From Comamonadaceae bacterium (lineage in GTDB: Bacteria > Pseudomonadota > Gammaproteobacteria > Burkholderiales > Burkholderiaceae_C), in assembly GCA_027485285.1 (NCBI GenBank), contig JAIXRH010000104.1, positions 1 to 55,026 of the forward strand: a stretch of 55,026 bases of DNA. Direction: 5' to 3'. The translations under genes were made by a program, and so were the position numbers. The notes beneath the pieces were generated by a model that saw only the letters and a list, made by a program, of their open reading frames with translations, did no database searches and had not been told where the DNA came from. Below, piece by piece: positions 19,649 through 28,023 of this stretch (within the stretch, counting starts at the first letter, position 1; the number at the start of each line of letters is the position of its first letter).

Positions 19649-20911
19649 ATGACCATCGAAATGATCGAAGTTGAAGCATTCAACTCAGGCACACAAATTA
19701 AAGTCATTGGCGTAGGCGGCGGTGGCGGCAACGCCGTGGAGCACATGATCAGCTCTCGTGTTCAAGGCGTGGAGTTCGTCACAGCGAACACCGACGCACA
19801 AGCTTTGCGCGTGAGCAATGCACACAAAGTCATCCAACTCGGCTCTAGCGGCCTGGGCGCTGGCAGCAAGCCAGAGCGCGGCCGTGAAGCTGCCGAAGCC
19901 GCGATTGACGACATCCGTGCCGCGTTGGAAGGCACCAACATGTTGTTCGTCACAGCCGGTATGGGTGGCGGCACCGGCACGGGAGCTGCCCCTGTGGTGG
20001 CGCGTGTGGCACGCGAGATGGGCATCTTGACCGTCGGCGTGGTGACCAAGCCCTTCGAATTCGAAGGCAGCCGTCGCATGGGCAACGCCGAAGCCGGTTT
20101 GGCTGAACTCGAAGCCAACGTGGATTCACTCATCGTGGTGTTGAACGAAAAGCTGATGGACGTGTTGGGTGAAGACGCCAGCCAAGACGAAGCCTTTGCC
20201 TTTGCCAATGACGTGTTGAAAAACTCAGTGGGCGGCATTGCCGAAATCATCAACGTGGAAGCTTTGGTGAACGTCGACTTTGAAGACGTGCGCACTGTGA
20301 TGAGCGAAACCGGCAAAGCCATGATGGGCACAGCCGCAGCCAGCGGTCCAGACCGGGCACGCATTGCGGCTGAGCAAGCTGTGGCTTGTCCTTTGCTGGA
20401 AGGCGTGGACATGTCGGGTGCCAAGGGCGTGTTGGTGTTGATCACCGCAGCCAAGGGTGGCTTGAAGTTGTCTGAATCACGCGAAGCCATGAACACGATT
20501 CGCAAGTTTGCTTCGCCAGACGCACACGTGATTTACGGCACCGCTTATGACGAAAACTTGGGCGACCAAATTCGCGTCACTGTGGTGGCCACAGGTTTGG
20601 CCGGCAGCCGTCGCGCTGCACCTCAGCTGCAAGTGTTGCGCACAGGGACGGACGGCGTTAGCTTTCCCACCACGCAAGCACCCAATGCATCGCCAGCGGG
20701 CGTGTTGGCTGCGGCCACCGGTGGCTTGGCAGGTTTGGCTGCAGGCTTTGGCATGGGCGCTGCCTCTGCGCAACCCAACTACGAATCCATGAACTCTCCC
20801 GCTGTGTGGCGTGGCAACCGCACCTCGGCAGCTGCCAAGGTCGATGCCCTGTCGTCTGGCGGCATGGACGACTACGAAATCCCAGCCTTCTTGCGCAAAC
20901 AAGCGGACTGA
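19649..20911 (+). CDS. ftsZ: cell division GTPase FtsZ
   Basis: Tubulin-like protein that forms the division ring. 420 aa with the GTP-binding loops GVGGGGGNAVEHM and GGGTGTGAAPVVA, the NVDFEDVRTVM region, a variable linker rich in Ala/Gly, and the conserved C-terminal peptide DDYEIPAFLRKQAD that binds FtsA and ZipA-like partners. The Shine-Dalgarno TAGGAGA is 6 nt before the ATG. The next gene, lpxC, starts 24 bp on and seems to have its own promoter. Confidence 0.97.
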   Translation: MTIEMIEVEAFNSGTQIKVIGVGGGGGNAVEHMISSRVQGVEFVTANTDAQALRVSNAHKVIQLGSSGLGAGSKPERGREAAEAAIDDIRAALEGTNMLFVTAGMGGGTGTGAAPVVARVAREMGILTVGVVTKPFEFEGSRRMGNAEAGLAELEANVDSLIVVLNEKLMDVLGEDASQDEAFAFANDVLKNSVGGIAEIINVEALVNVDFEDVRTVMSETGKAMMGTAAASGPDRARIAAEQAVACPLLEGVDMSGAKGVLVLITAAKGGLKLSESREAMNTIRKFASPDAHVIYGTAYDENLGDQIRVTVVATGLAGSRRAAPQLQVLRTGTDGVSFPTTQAPNASPAGVLAAATGGLAGLAAGFGMGAASAQPNYESMNSPAVWRGNRTSAAAKVDALSSGGMDDYEIPAFLRKQAD

Positions 20912-20923
20912 GGGGGGATTCAT

Positions 20924-20936
20924 TAAAATCACACCG
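20924..20936 (+). promoter_or_regulatory. -10 box of lpxC, leaderless geometry
   Basis: TAAAAT (20924-20929) is followed by 6 nt and then the GTG start, so transcription would begin at or next to the start codon. No Shine-Dalgarno lies in the normal window; a G-run at 20912-20917 is 18 nt away. No good -35 is seen. Inference: leaderless lpxC mRNA. Confidence 0.45.
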
Positions 20937-21859
20937 TGCTCAAACAAAGAACCCTTCAATCCCTCACCAAGGCCGTAGGTGTTGGTCTTCACAGCGGTCA
21001 ACGCGTGGAACTGACACTGCGCCCCGCGCAACCCGACACGGGCATCGTGTTCCGTCGCGTGGATTTGCCGCAGCCCGTTGAGATTCCAATCACCGCCACG
21101 GCGGTGACGGACACGCGTCTGGCTTCGACCATTTCCAATGGCGGTGCGAAGGTGTTCACCGTTGAGCATTTGATGTCGGCTTGTGCCGGCCTGGGCATCG
21201 ACAACCTCTACATCGACATCACAGCAGAAGAGGTGCCCATCTTGGATGGCTCGGCTTCGTCGTTCGTGTTCTTGCTGCAAAGCGCGGGCATCGTGGAGCA
21301 AAACGCGCCCAAGCGCTTCATCCGCGTGTTGAAGACAGTAGAGGTGCATGAAGGCGAGGGCGCTCAGGTGAAGTGGGCGCGGCTTGATCCGCACCACGGC
21401 TACAAGCTCAGCTTTGAAATTGACTTTCGCCACCCTGCGGTGGACTCCACCGGCCAAAGCGTGGTGTTTGACATGGATGTGAACGACTACACGCGTGACA
21501 TTGCACGCGCCCGTACCTTTGGTTTCACCCGCGATGTGGAGATGATGCGTGCCAATGGCCTTGCCCTGGGCGGCGGTTTGGACAACGCCATCGTGATGGA
21601 TGACTACAAAGTCTTGAACAGCGATGGCCTGCGCTATGACGACGAGTTTGTGAAACACAAAATTCTCGACGCCATGGGCGACTTGTATTTGCTTGGCAAA
21701 CCACTGCTCGCCTCGTATGTGGCCTTTCGCTCGGGTCACGCCATGAATAACAGGCTGTTGCGAGAGCTGCTGAGCCATCCAGAAGCGTATGAAGTCGTGA
21801 CCTTTGAAGACGCGCGCCAAGCGCCCCAAGGCCTGGCGCAACTCGCGCCTGCTTGGTAG
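20936..21859 (+). CDS. lpxC: UDP-3-O-acyl-GlcNAc deacetylase LpxC
   Basis: Zinc enzyme of the committed step of lipid A synthesis. 307 aa starting at GTG 20936 with [20 protein letters not shown]. Zinc ligands and catalytic residues are in place: H78 (EHLMS), H241 and D245 (HKILDAMGD), and H268 (SGHAMNN). Last gene of the dcw cluster. It converges on ruvC with only 2 bp between the stop codons, so there is no room for a dedicated terminator. Confidence 0.96.
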   Translation: MLKQRTLQSLTKAVGVGLHSGQRVELTLRPAQPDTGIVFRRVDLPQPVEIPITATAVTDTRLASTISNGGAKVFTVEHLMSACAGLGIDNLYIDITAEEVPILDGSASSFVFLLQSAGIVEQNAPKRFIRVLKTVEVHEGEGAQVKWARLDPHHGYKLSFEIDFRHPAVDSTGQSVVFDMDVNDYTRDIARARTFGFTRDVEMMRANGLALGGGLDNAIVMDDYKVLNSDGLRYDDEFVKHKILDAMGDLYLLGKPLLASYVAFRSGHAMNNRLLRELLSHPEAYEVVTFEDARQAPQGLAQLAPAW

Positions 21860-21861
21860 GT

Positions 21862-22410
21862 TTAGCGGCTGCGACCCGCTTTGTAAGAGCCACGGGCGCT
21901 GCGTTGCACATCAGTGGCAGCAGCCAAGCGCGCCATTGACTGTCCCGCGTGTGCGTGCGTGATGGCAATGCCCAGCGCATCGGCGGCATCTGGCCCAGGA
22001 AGGCTGGGGAGGTTGAGCAAGCGTTTCACCATTTCTTGCACTTGTTCTTTTTTAGCCAAGCCGTGCCCAGCCACGGCTTGCTTCATTTGCAAAGCGGTGT
22101 ACTCAGCCACGGGCAAGTTGCAAGTGGCCAATGCGGTGATGCATGCGCCACGTGCCTGACCCAGCAACAGCGTGGCTTGGGGGTTGACGTTGACAAACAC
22201 AATTTCCACCGCTGATGTGTCGGGTGTGTAGCGCTCTACCACCTCGTGAATGCCATCAAACAGCACCTTCAGTCGCTCGGCCAAATGCCCTTGGACATCT
22301 TTGTTGGTCTTGATCGTGCCGCTGGCCACATAAAGCAGCTGGCTGCCGTGCTTTTCCACCACACCAAAGCCGGTGATGCGCAGGCCGGGGTCAATGCCAA
22401 GGATTCGCAT
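21862..22410 (-). CDS. ruvC: Holliday junction resolvase RuvC
   Basis: Endonuclease that cuts Holliday junctions with RuvAB. 182 aa from ATG 22410, which shares one base with the mtgA stop; the GTG codon one triplet earlier is an alternative. The RNase H-fold acidic residues are seen: D7 (ILGIDPGL), the Glu in AVEIVFVN, and the Asp pair in [11 protein letters not shown]. Last gene of the minus-strand vacB-tonB-mtgA group. Confidence 0.95.
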   Translation of the reverse strand: MRILGIDPGLRITGFGVVEKHGSQLLYVASGTIKTNKDVQGHLAERLKVLFDGIHEVVERYTPDTSAVEIVFVNVNPQATLLLGQARGACITALATCNLPVAEYTALQMKQAVAGHGLAKKEQVQEMVKRLLNLPSLPGPDAADALGIAITHAHAGQSMARLAAATDVQRSARGSYKAGRSR

Positions 22411-23144
22411 CACGGCAGTTGTGCGCTGCCCATGCGCATCAAAATAATTTCAGTACGGCCCGACAGGTATTCAGACTGCGGGAACTTTTGGTAATGCTTG
22501 GGGCGTGGCAGCATGACTGCCAAGCGGCCAGCCTCCCAGGCCGATAGCTGCGAGGCTGGCTTTTGAAAGTAATGTTGCGCAGCCGCTTCTGCACCAAAAA
22601 TACCTTCTCCCCATTCCACATGGTTGAGGTAAATCTCCAAGATGCGTTGCTTGTCCAGGATAGCTTCTAGCATCACGGTCAGCACAAACTCTTGGCCCTT
22701 GCGAACCAAGGTACGCTCACCTGACAGAAACAAGTTTTTGGCCAGTTGCTGCGTGATGGTGGAGCCACCCACCACTTGAGGTGCTGGTTTGCCTTGCGCT
22801 TTTTTGCTGGCTTGCAATTCGGCCTTGGCGTTTTTGGCCCAAGCTTTTTCGATGGCAGCCCATTGCACGCCGTCGTGCTGGGCAAAGATGTCGTCTTCAG
22901 ACGCAATCACGGCGCGCTTGAGGTGGTTGGAGATTTGGCTGTAGGGCACCCAGTCTTGACGCCAACGCAAACGGTCTTGGGTGTTGACGATGCGCCACGC
23001 TTGTGAACGCTCAAACGCGGTGGACTCAGGCGCCACACGCGCCATGACCGCAATGCGGATCAAGAAGAAAACTTGCAGGCCTAGCCACGCGACCAGCACC
23101 AGCAACAGCCAGCGCAGCCAGGGGCGAAAGCGAGACGTTTTCAT
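22410..23144 (-). CDS. mtgA: monofunctional peptidoglycan glycosyltransferase MtgA
   Basis: Membrane-anchored GT51 enzyme that polymerises lipid II into glycan strands without a transpeptidase domain. 244 aa. One N-terminal membrane helix ([19 protein letters not shown]) is followed by GT51 motifs [12 protein letters not shown] (catalytic Glu), [29 protein letters not shown] and [10 protein letters not shown]. It lies 17 bp after the TonB-like gene and has no clear Shine-Dalgarno, suggesting expression from the upstream transcript. Confidence 0.95.
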   Translation of the reverse strand: MKTSRFRPWLRWLLLVLVAWLGLQVFFLIRIAVMARVAPESTAFERSQAWRIVNTQDRLRWRQDWVPYSQISNHLKRAVIASEDDIFAQHDGVQWAAIEKAWAKNAKAELQASKKAQGKPAPQVVGGSTITQQLAKNLFLSGERTLVRKGQEFVLTVMLEAILDKQRILEIYLNHVEWGEGIFGAEAAAQHYFQKPASQLSAWEAGRLAVMLPRPKHYQKFPQSEYLSGRTEIILMRMGSAQLP

Positions 23145-23161
23145 GTTGCGCGCTGATGGGG

Positions 23162-24064
23162 TTACTTGGCGGCTTCGCCGCCGCGTGTTTGCAAGGTGTT
23201 GTCACGGCTGAAGATGAAGCGTGACACCACGGCCAGTTGGTCGGCTTGTTTGCGCATTTCTTCGTTGAACTCACCAAACGGGCCTGCTGCGGTGGCAATG
23301 GCTTGGGCGCGACGGTCAAGGTCAGCTTGGCCTGAGCTTTGCACCACTTCGGTGGCCAAAACGCGGCCATCGGTGTTGACAGTGATGATCATGGTCAATT
23401 CGCCGTAGAGTTTTTGCCCGCTGCTGGTGGCAGGAAAGTAGCGCGTGCCACGGTCTTCAATTCTGCGGCGCAACGCGTCGTAATACAGCGCATAGGCCAC
23501 TTGTTTGGTGGCAGGGCTGACGTAGTGTTTGCGTGGGCGTGCGTTGTCTTGGTTGATGCGTTCTTCAATTTCGGCCAAGAGCTTGAGCAACTGACGGCGT
23601 TTTTGCTCTATCGCGTCTTGCTCGGCTTTTGTTTTTTGCGGCTGAGGGGGTGGCAGTTGTGCGAGTACGTTTTTGACTTGGGCCAGAAGCAGCGATTGCT
23701 GTTGGCGCATGGCGGCCACTTGCCTTTGCATGGACTCTGCCATGTCGCCCACCGAGGTCGTGGCCGCTGAGGGCAGGGGCGAGGCAGCGCGCCCGGTCTT
23801 TTGTTCGCCGCCACCCGCCAACTGGGTTTGGGCCAAAGCTTGGGCTTTGTCGGGCGCATCTGCCTTGGCGCGGGTGTTGACCAAAATCACGTCCAGCGGT
23901 GCGTCACTGAACAGGCGGTCAAACCGCTCAGGGGCGGCGATGCGCAGTGTGAGCAAAGCGCCGTGAATGGCAAACGAAATGACCAAGGCTTTTTGCAGCC
24001 TTGACCCCTGCCGCCATGAAAGATGCTTCCATGACCAATGCTTTTTTGAGAAAAGCCAAGCCAT
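23162..24064 (-). CDS. TonB/TolA-like membrane-anchored protein
   Basis: A 300-aa protein with an N-terminal membrane helix (ALVISFAIHGALLTLRI, about residues 26-42), a long Ala/Gln/Lys-rich helical stretch (residues 60-170), and a TonB_C-like end (GELTMIITVNTDGRVLATEVVQSSG with two flanking helices). I call it TonB-like because of this layout. It lacks the dense Pro-Lys/Pro-Glu spacer of classical TonB, and no exbB/exbD are near, so it may not energise outer-membrane transport. ATG 24064 overlaps the stop of the RNase gene by one base (TGATG). Confidence 0.7.
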   Translation of the reverse strand: MAWLFSKKHWSWKHLSWRQGSRLQKALVISFAIHGALLTLRIAAPERFDRLFSDAPLDVILVNTRAKADAPDKAQALAQTQLAGGGEQKTGRAASPLPSAATTSVGDMAESMQRQVAAMRQQQSLLLAQVKNVLAQLPPPQPQKTKAEQDAIEQKRRQLLKLLAEIEERINQDNARPRKHYVSPATKQVAYALYYDALRRRIEDRGTRYFPATSSGQKLYGELTMIITVNTDGRVLATEVVQSSGQADLDRRAQAIATAAGPFGEFNEEMRKQADQLAVVSRFIFSRDNTLQTRGGEAAK

Positions 24065-26154
24065 CACGTCGCAGTGCCTTCCGATGTGGGTGCCTCGTTC
24101 ACGTCCATGGCCAAAGCAATGGGGCCGGCTGCGCTGTCGTCTTCGTCGTCCGTCATCTCGGTTTGCTCGCCGCTGGAGGGCGCATCGGCCTCCAAGATGT
24201 GTAGCAGATGACCACTGATGTCGAGGCTGATGTCGTCCACATCGCTCAAACGCAATTGCACGCGTGCACCGCGTGGCAAGTCACCGCCGCCCAACACGGG
24301 CAAGACCAAGGGCAGGTCGTCGGCACGCGCCATGGGCGGTTGGCCTGGGAATGCTTTGAACACGGTGGCACTGAGCTCGGTGATGTGGTGTTGCTTCAAA
24401 TACTGCAGCGTCCAGAAACGCTCCATGCCGTTTTGGTAGGCGTTGTAAGCGCCATAAGCCCCATCGAACGCAGAGATGATGGAGAACAGCTCGGTGTCTT
24501 TGGGTTTGAACGGCGCAGCCAAGGCAGCCGTGCTGCCGTGTTTGACGCAGGCAATGATTTGCCACTGATTCACCAAGTCGGTGTAGCGGCGCAGCGGCGA
24601 GGTGCTCCACGCATAGCTGGGTACGCCAATGCCAGCGTGCGGCAAAGCTTTGGTGCCCATGCGTACTTTGACGCCGGGCAGCAAGCTGGCTTGGCTGCGG
24701 TAGATGCCGGGCACGCCCAGCTCGGCCATCCAATTGCCCCAGGTGCTGTTGGCCAAAATCATGGCCTCGGCCACCATCAAGTCGAGGGGTGCACCGCGTT
24801 GACGGATGCTGATGAGCACTTGCTCGTCGCCCGTGGGCGCTAGCCCACTTTTCTGATGCTCGTCAGCGCCGTCATGACCCACCAATCGGAAGTTGTAATC
24901 AGGGCGGTTGAAGTTTTCAGGTTTACCACGCACCACTTCGCGTTGGGCTTTGAGATGTTGGGCCAAGCGGAACAGAAACGCGAGTTGCGCGCGAGGCATG
25001 GCGGGTTCCACCACGTCAGCGGCGTGGGTGAAGCTGTCGTCGTTCAGCCAAGCTTCGGTGACGACGCGATCAAGCTGGTCGTGGCGCAAGTTGGCGGCGA
25101 TGGGCACACGCTCCACGCGCGTTTCCGTGTGTTGCAGTGCGAGCGTGGCTTCGTCAAAGGTGACGTACAACGACACCGCAGGGCAGTCGCGCCCCTCTTG
25201 CAGCGTGTAGCTTTGCACCACGTCGTCGGGCAGCATGGTGATTTTGTAGCCCGGCATATACACGGTGGACAAGCGGTTGCGGCCCAGCTGGTCAATCGCG
25301 TCGCCCGGCTTCAAAGCCAAGGCAGGTGCAGCGATGTGAATGCCCAGCGTGACGGTGCCCGTGCCCAAACCTTGCACCGACAAAGCGTCGTCAATCTCGG
25401 TGGTTTGCGAATCGTCAATCGAATAGGCCTGCACATTCGCCAGGGGCAACTCGTCCGCAATCGCAGGTGCTTGTAGGTTGGGAAACCCTGTGCCTTTGGG
25501 AAAGTTGTCAAACAAAAAGCGCTGCCAATGGAACTGGTAGGCCGAGTTGATGGCGCCTGCTTTTTGCAGCAAAGCCAGTGGCGCGGTGTGTGTGGCGCGC
25601 GCGGCTTCGACCACGGCTTTGTATTCGGGCGCGTTCTTGTCGGGCTTGAACAAAATTTTGTAGAGCTGCGTCTGAATAGGTGCAGGGCAAATGCCTTGGC
25701 CCAACTCGGCTGCCCAGCCTTCAATTTGCGCTTGGATTTGTTTTTTCTTTTCGATGCCCGCCAATGCTTGGGCAATCACTTCAGCAGAGGCTTTTTTGAA
25801 TCGACCTTTGCCAGCGCGGCGAAAGTAGTGTGGCGCTTCAAACAGGCGAATCAGCGCTGCCGTTTGTTCGGTGAGGGTGGCTTGCGCGCTGAAGTATTCG
25901 CGGGCGAGATCGGCAAAACCAAACTCGTCTTCAGGGGCAAATTCCCAAGCGAGGTCGAGCTCGAGGGTGGCGCTCAAGGCCTGTGCATCGCGCATCAGGT
26001 CGGCAGGCGTCGGCTTGTCAAACTTGAGCAGCAAATTGGCGGCCTTGACCTTGACCCGTTTGCCGGATTCCAGCTCGATTTGGGCGGAGCTGTCTGCTTC
26101 TGAGAGGATGCGGCCCGTCTGGAATTTTCCAGCGTCTTCAAACAATGCGTACAT
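24064..26154 (-). CDS. RNase II/RNase R-family exoribonuclease (VacB-like)
   Basis: Processive 3'-5' exoribonuclease family. The 696-aa protein has the catalytic RNB domain: the metal-binding DDSQTTEIDDALS segment, TVYMPGYKITMLPD, AEAMILANSTWG and YAWSTSPLRRYTDLVNQ are diagnostic. A C-terminal S1-like part (RVQLRLSDVDDISLD) follows. I chose ATG 26154 (MYALFEDAGKF), which fits my recollection of family N-termini, over ATG 26163: the latter falls inside a likely -10 box. The gene is shorter than RNase R and lacks its Lys-rich tail, so RNase II-like is the safer name. Confidence 0.88.
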   Translation of the reverse strand: MYALFEDAGKFQTGRILSEADSSAQIELESGKRVKVKAANLLLKFDKPTPADLMRDAQALSATLELDLAWEFAPEDEFGFADLAREYFSAQATLTEQTAALIRLFEAPHYFRRAGKGRFKKASAEVIAQALAGIEKKKQIQAQIEGWAAELGQGICPAPIQTQLYKILFKPDKNAPEYKAVVEAARATHTAPLALLQKAGAINSAYQFHWQRFLFDNFPKGTGFPNLQAPAIADELPLANVQAYSIDDSQTTEIDDALSVQGLGTGTVTLGIHIAAPALALKPGDAIDQLGRNRLSTVYMPGYKITMLPDDVVQSYTLQEGRDCPAVSLYVTFDEATLALQHTETRVERVPIAANLRHDQLDRVVTEAWLNDDSFTHAADVVEPAMPRAQLAFLFRLAQHLKAQREVVRGKPENFNRPDYNFRLVGHDGADEHQKSGLAPTGDEQVLISIRQRGAPLDLMVAEAMILANSTWGNWMAELGVPGIYRSQASLLPGVKVRMGTKALPHAGIGVPSYAWSTSPLRRYTDLVNQWQIIACVKHGSTAALAAPFKPKDTELFSIISAFDGAYGAYNAYQNGMERFWTLQYLKQHHITELSATVFKAFPGQPPMARADDLPLVLPVLGGGDLPRGARVQLRLSDVDDISLDISGHLLHILEADAPSSGEQTEMTDDEDDSAAGPIALAMDVNEAPTSEGTAT

Positions 26155-26167
26155 GCGCGGCATTGTC
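26154..26167 (-). promoter_or_regulatory. possible -10 box of the RNase II-like gene, leaderless geometry
   Basis: On the minus strand GACAAT (26167-26162) precedes ATG 26154 by 7 nt, with no Shine-Dalgarno. A 4/6 match, so weak alone; it follows the pattern seen at rodA, tldD, mpl and lpxC. Confidence 0.3.
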
Positions 26168-26178
26168 CCATGCGCAGT

Positions 26179-26805
26179 CTAGGGCGCAGGCTGCAAATGG
26201 AGAAATTCCAGCACTTGCGGCAGGTAGGTTTCAAAGTTGCTCAGGGCATGGTTGCCGCCTTCCATCACCTGTTGGTGAGAGCCAGGGTAGCGGGCGGTCA
26301 TTTCGCGCCAGTCCAGCACTTCGTCGCCTTTGGCAATCAGGGCCCAGACGCGCTCGGGGTGTTGCATGGGGCCGACTTCCAAGGCACGAAGTTCGTCCAC
26401 AAATTCTGGCGCGAAGTGAAAGCGCTCGGCGGGGTCATGCCAAGCGGTTTGTTCGCCGATGTATTTGGCCAAATCGCGGGCTGGATCAATGGCGGGGTTG
26501 AGCAGCACCGCTTTGCAGCCCCGCTGGGCTGCCAGCCATGTGGCGTAAAACCCGCCCAACGATGAGCCCATCACCGCCATGCGGTTGGCAGGCCAAGGGG
26601 CAGTCCCCTCTGCAATCAGGGCGGCAGCCGCTTTTGGCGAGGGCGGCAGTTGCGGACACCACCAGGTGATGTGCGCATAATGCGTGGCCATGATGGCCGC
26701 CACTTGCCGCGCTTTGCTGGACTGGGGTGAGGAGCGAAACCCATGCAAATACAGCACATGGGTGATGGGCAAGGCCGCAGGCCCTGACGAGTTGGAGGAG
26801 GTCAT
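26179..26805 (-). CDS. YqiA-like alpha/beta-hydrolase esterase
   Basis: A 208-aa alpha/beta-hydrolase resembling E. coli YqiA: VLYLHGFRSSPQSSK (oxyanion loop), the nucleophile elbow MGSSLGGFYATWLA, NPAIDP, an Asp in AKGDEVLDW, and GGNHALSNFE with the catalytic His. The physiological ester is unknown. I chose ATG 26805; 25 extra in-frame codons upstream have no family similarity and would run into the rodA promoter. The stop lies 24 bp before the RNase gene, so the two may share a transcript. Confidence 0.85.
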   Translation of the reverse strand: MTSSNSSGPAALPITHVLYLHGFRSSPQSSKARQVAAIMATHYAHITWWCPQLPPSPKAAAALIAEGTAPWPANRMAVMGSSLGGFYATWLAAQRGCKAVLLNPAIDPARDLAKYIGEQTAWHDPAERFHFAPEFVDELRALEVGPMQHPERVWALIAKGDEVLDWREMTARYPGSHQQVMEGGNHALSNFETYLPQVLEFLHLQPAP

Positions 26806-26816
26806 GCCGAATGCTA
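26805..26816 (-). promoter_or_regulatory. possible -10 box of the esterase gene, leaderless geometry
   Basis: TGCTAGCAT reads as an extended -10 (TAGCAT at 26816-26811) ending 5 nt before ATG 26805 on the minus strand, without a Shine-Dalgarno. It faces the rodA promoter across a 55-bp gap. Confidence 0.35.
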
Positions 26817-26848
26817 GCAGCGCCCATCGAGACGGCTGCGCAACAGGG

Positions 26849-26861
26849 GATAATCTGGCCA
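26849..26861 (+). promoter_or_regulatory. -10 box of rodA, leaderless geometry
   Basis: GATAAT (26849-26854, 5/6 match) is followed by CTGGCC and the ATG of rodA. A start point 7 nt after the box would be the A of the start codon. No Shine-Dalgarno is present. Confidence 0.5.
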
Positions 26862-28015
26862 TGCCCACCGTCATCCACAAACCCAGTCCGTTTCAAAGAC
26901 TCAGACCTTTGCTCAAAGGTTTTGATGGCCCCTTGGCATTTGGTATTTTTGTGTTGGCATGCGCGGGCATGTTGACCATGTACTCGTCGGGTTTTGCCAA
27001 CGGTGCGCGCTTTTTTGACCATGGCCGCAACATGCTGATTGCGGGTTTCATCATGTTTGTGGTGGCCCAGATTCCACCGCAGCGCTTGATGGCGTTTGCC
27101 GTGCCCATCTACACCATTGGCGTGGCGTTGTTGGTGGCGGTGGCCTTGTTTGGGTTGACCAAAAAGGGCGCACGGCGTTGGCTCAACATTGGCATCGTCA
27201 TTCAGCCCAGCGAAATCATGAAAATCGCCATGCCGTTGATGTTGGCTTGGTGGTTCCAAAAGCGCGAAGGCCAATTGCGGCCGCTTGACTTCTTTGTGGC
27301 CGGTCTGTTGCTGTTGATTCCTGTGGGATTGATCATGCGCCAGCCTGATTTGGGCACCGCCATTTTGGTGTTGTCGGCGGGCTTGGCTGTGATCTTCTTT
27401 GCCGGCTTGAGCTGGTGGCTCATCGTTCCTCCGATTTTGTTGGGCATGGTCGGCGTTGGCATGGTGGTGATGTTCAGTGCAGATTTATGTGCCGACGGCT
27501 TTCGTTGGCCCATCTTGCATGACTACCAGCAGCAGCGCATTTGCACTTTGCTTGACCCCACAAGAGATCCGCTGGGCAAAGGCTTTCACATCATCCAAGG
27601 CATGATTGCCATAGGCTCGGGGGGCTTTTGGGGCAAAGGCTTCATGCAAGGCACACAAACCCATTTGGACTTCATTCCCGAGCGCACCACCGACTTTGTA
27701 TTTGCCGCATTTGGCGAAGAGTTTGGCTTGATTGGCAATCTGCTGCTGCTGGGGGCCTTCATCTTTTTGATTCTGCGCGGCCTCGCCATTGCGGTGGAAG
27801 GTCCCACGCTGTTTGCGCGTTTGTTGGCCGGCAGCGTGACTTTGAGCTTCTTCATTTATGCGTTTGTGAACATGGGCATGGTCAGTGGCATGTTGCCTGT
27901 GGTGGGGGTGCCGTTGCCCTTTATCAGCTACGGCGGCACGGCCATGGTGACCCTGGGCTTGGGCTTAGGGATATTGATGTCGGTCGCCAAGGCCAAACAA
28001 TTGGTGCAGTCATAA
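26861..28015 (+). CDS. rodA: rod-shape SEDS glycosyltransferase RodA
   Basis: Lipid II polymerase of the elongasome, 384 aa, ten membrane helices. SEDS motifs: GARRWLNIGIVIQPSEIMKI, RQPDLGTAILV (catalytic Asp), ERTTDFVFAAFGEEFGL and LPFISYGGTAMVTLGLGLGILMS. I chose ATG 26861 (MPTVIHKPSPFQ), directly downstream of the -10 box; the longer frame from 26684 lies antisense to the esterase gene. No mreBCD or mrdA are in this window. It ends 7 bp before tldD. Confidence 0.94.
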   Translation: MPTVIHKPSPFQRLRPLLKGFDGPLAFGIFVLACAGMLTMYSSGFANGARFFDHGRNMLIAGFIMFVVAQIPPQRLMAFAVPIYTIGVALLVAVALFGLTKKGARRWLNIGIVIQPSEIMKIAMPLMLAWWFQKREGQLRPLDFFVAGLLLLIPVGLIMRQPDLGTAILVLSAGLAVIFFAGLSWWLIVPPILLGMVGVGMVVMFSADLCADGFRWPILHDYQQQRICTLLDPTRDPLGKGFHIIQGMIAIGSGGFWGKGFMQGTQTHLDFIPERTTDFVFAAFGEEFGLIGNLLLLGAFIFLILRGLAIAVEGPTLFARLLAGSVTLSFFIYAFVNMGMVSGMLPVVGVPLPFISYGGTAMVTLGLGLGILMSVAKAKQLVQS

Positions 28016-28023
28016 TTCCAGCA
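28011..28023 (+). promoter_or_regulatory. -10 box of tldD, leaderless geometry
   Basis: CATAAT (28011-28016, 5/6 match) overlaps the rodA stop codon and ends exactly 6 nt before the tldD ATG. No Shine-Dalgarno is present in the 7-bp gap or just before it. Inference: tldD has its own leaderless transcript in addition to rodA readthrough. Confidence 0.45.

Noticed and set aside
20477-21841. 454-codon frame antisense to ftsZ/lpxC
   Set aside because: Covers two well-supported genes on the other strand and has no recognisable domain.
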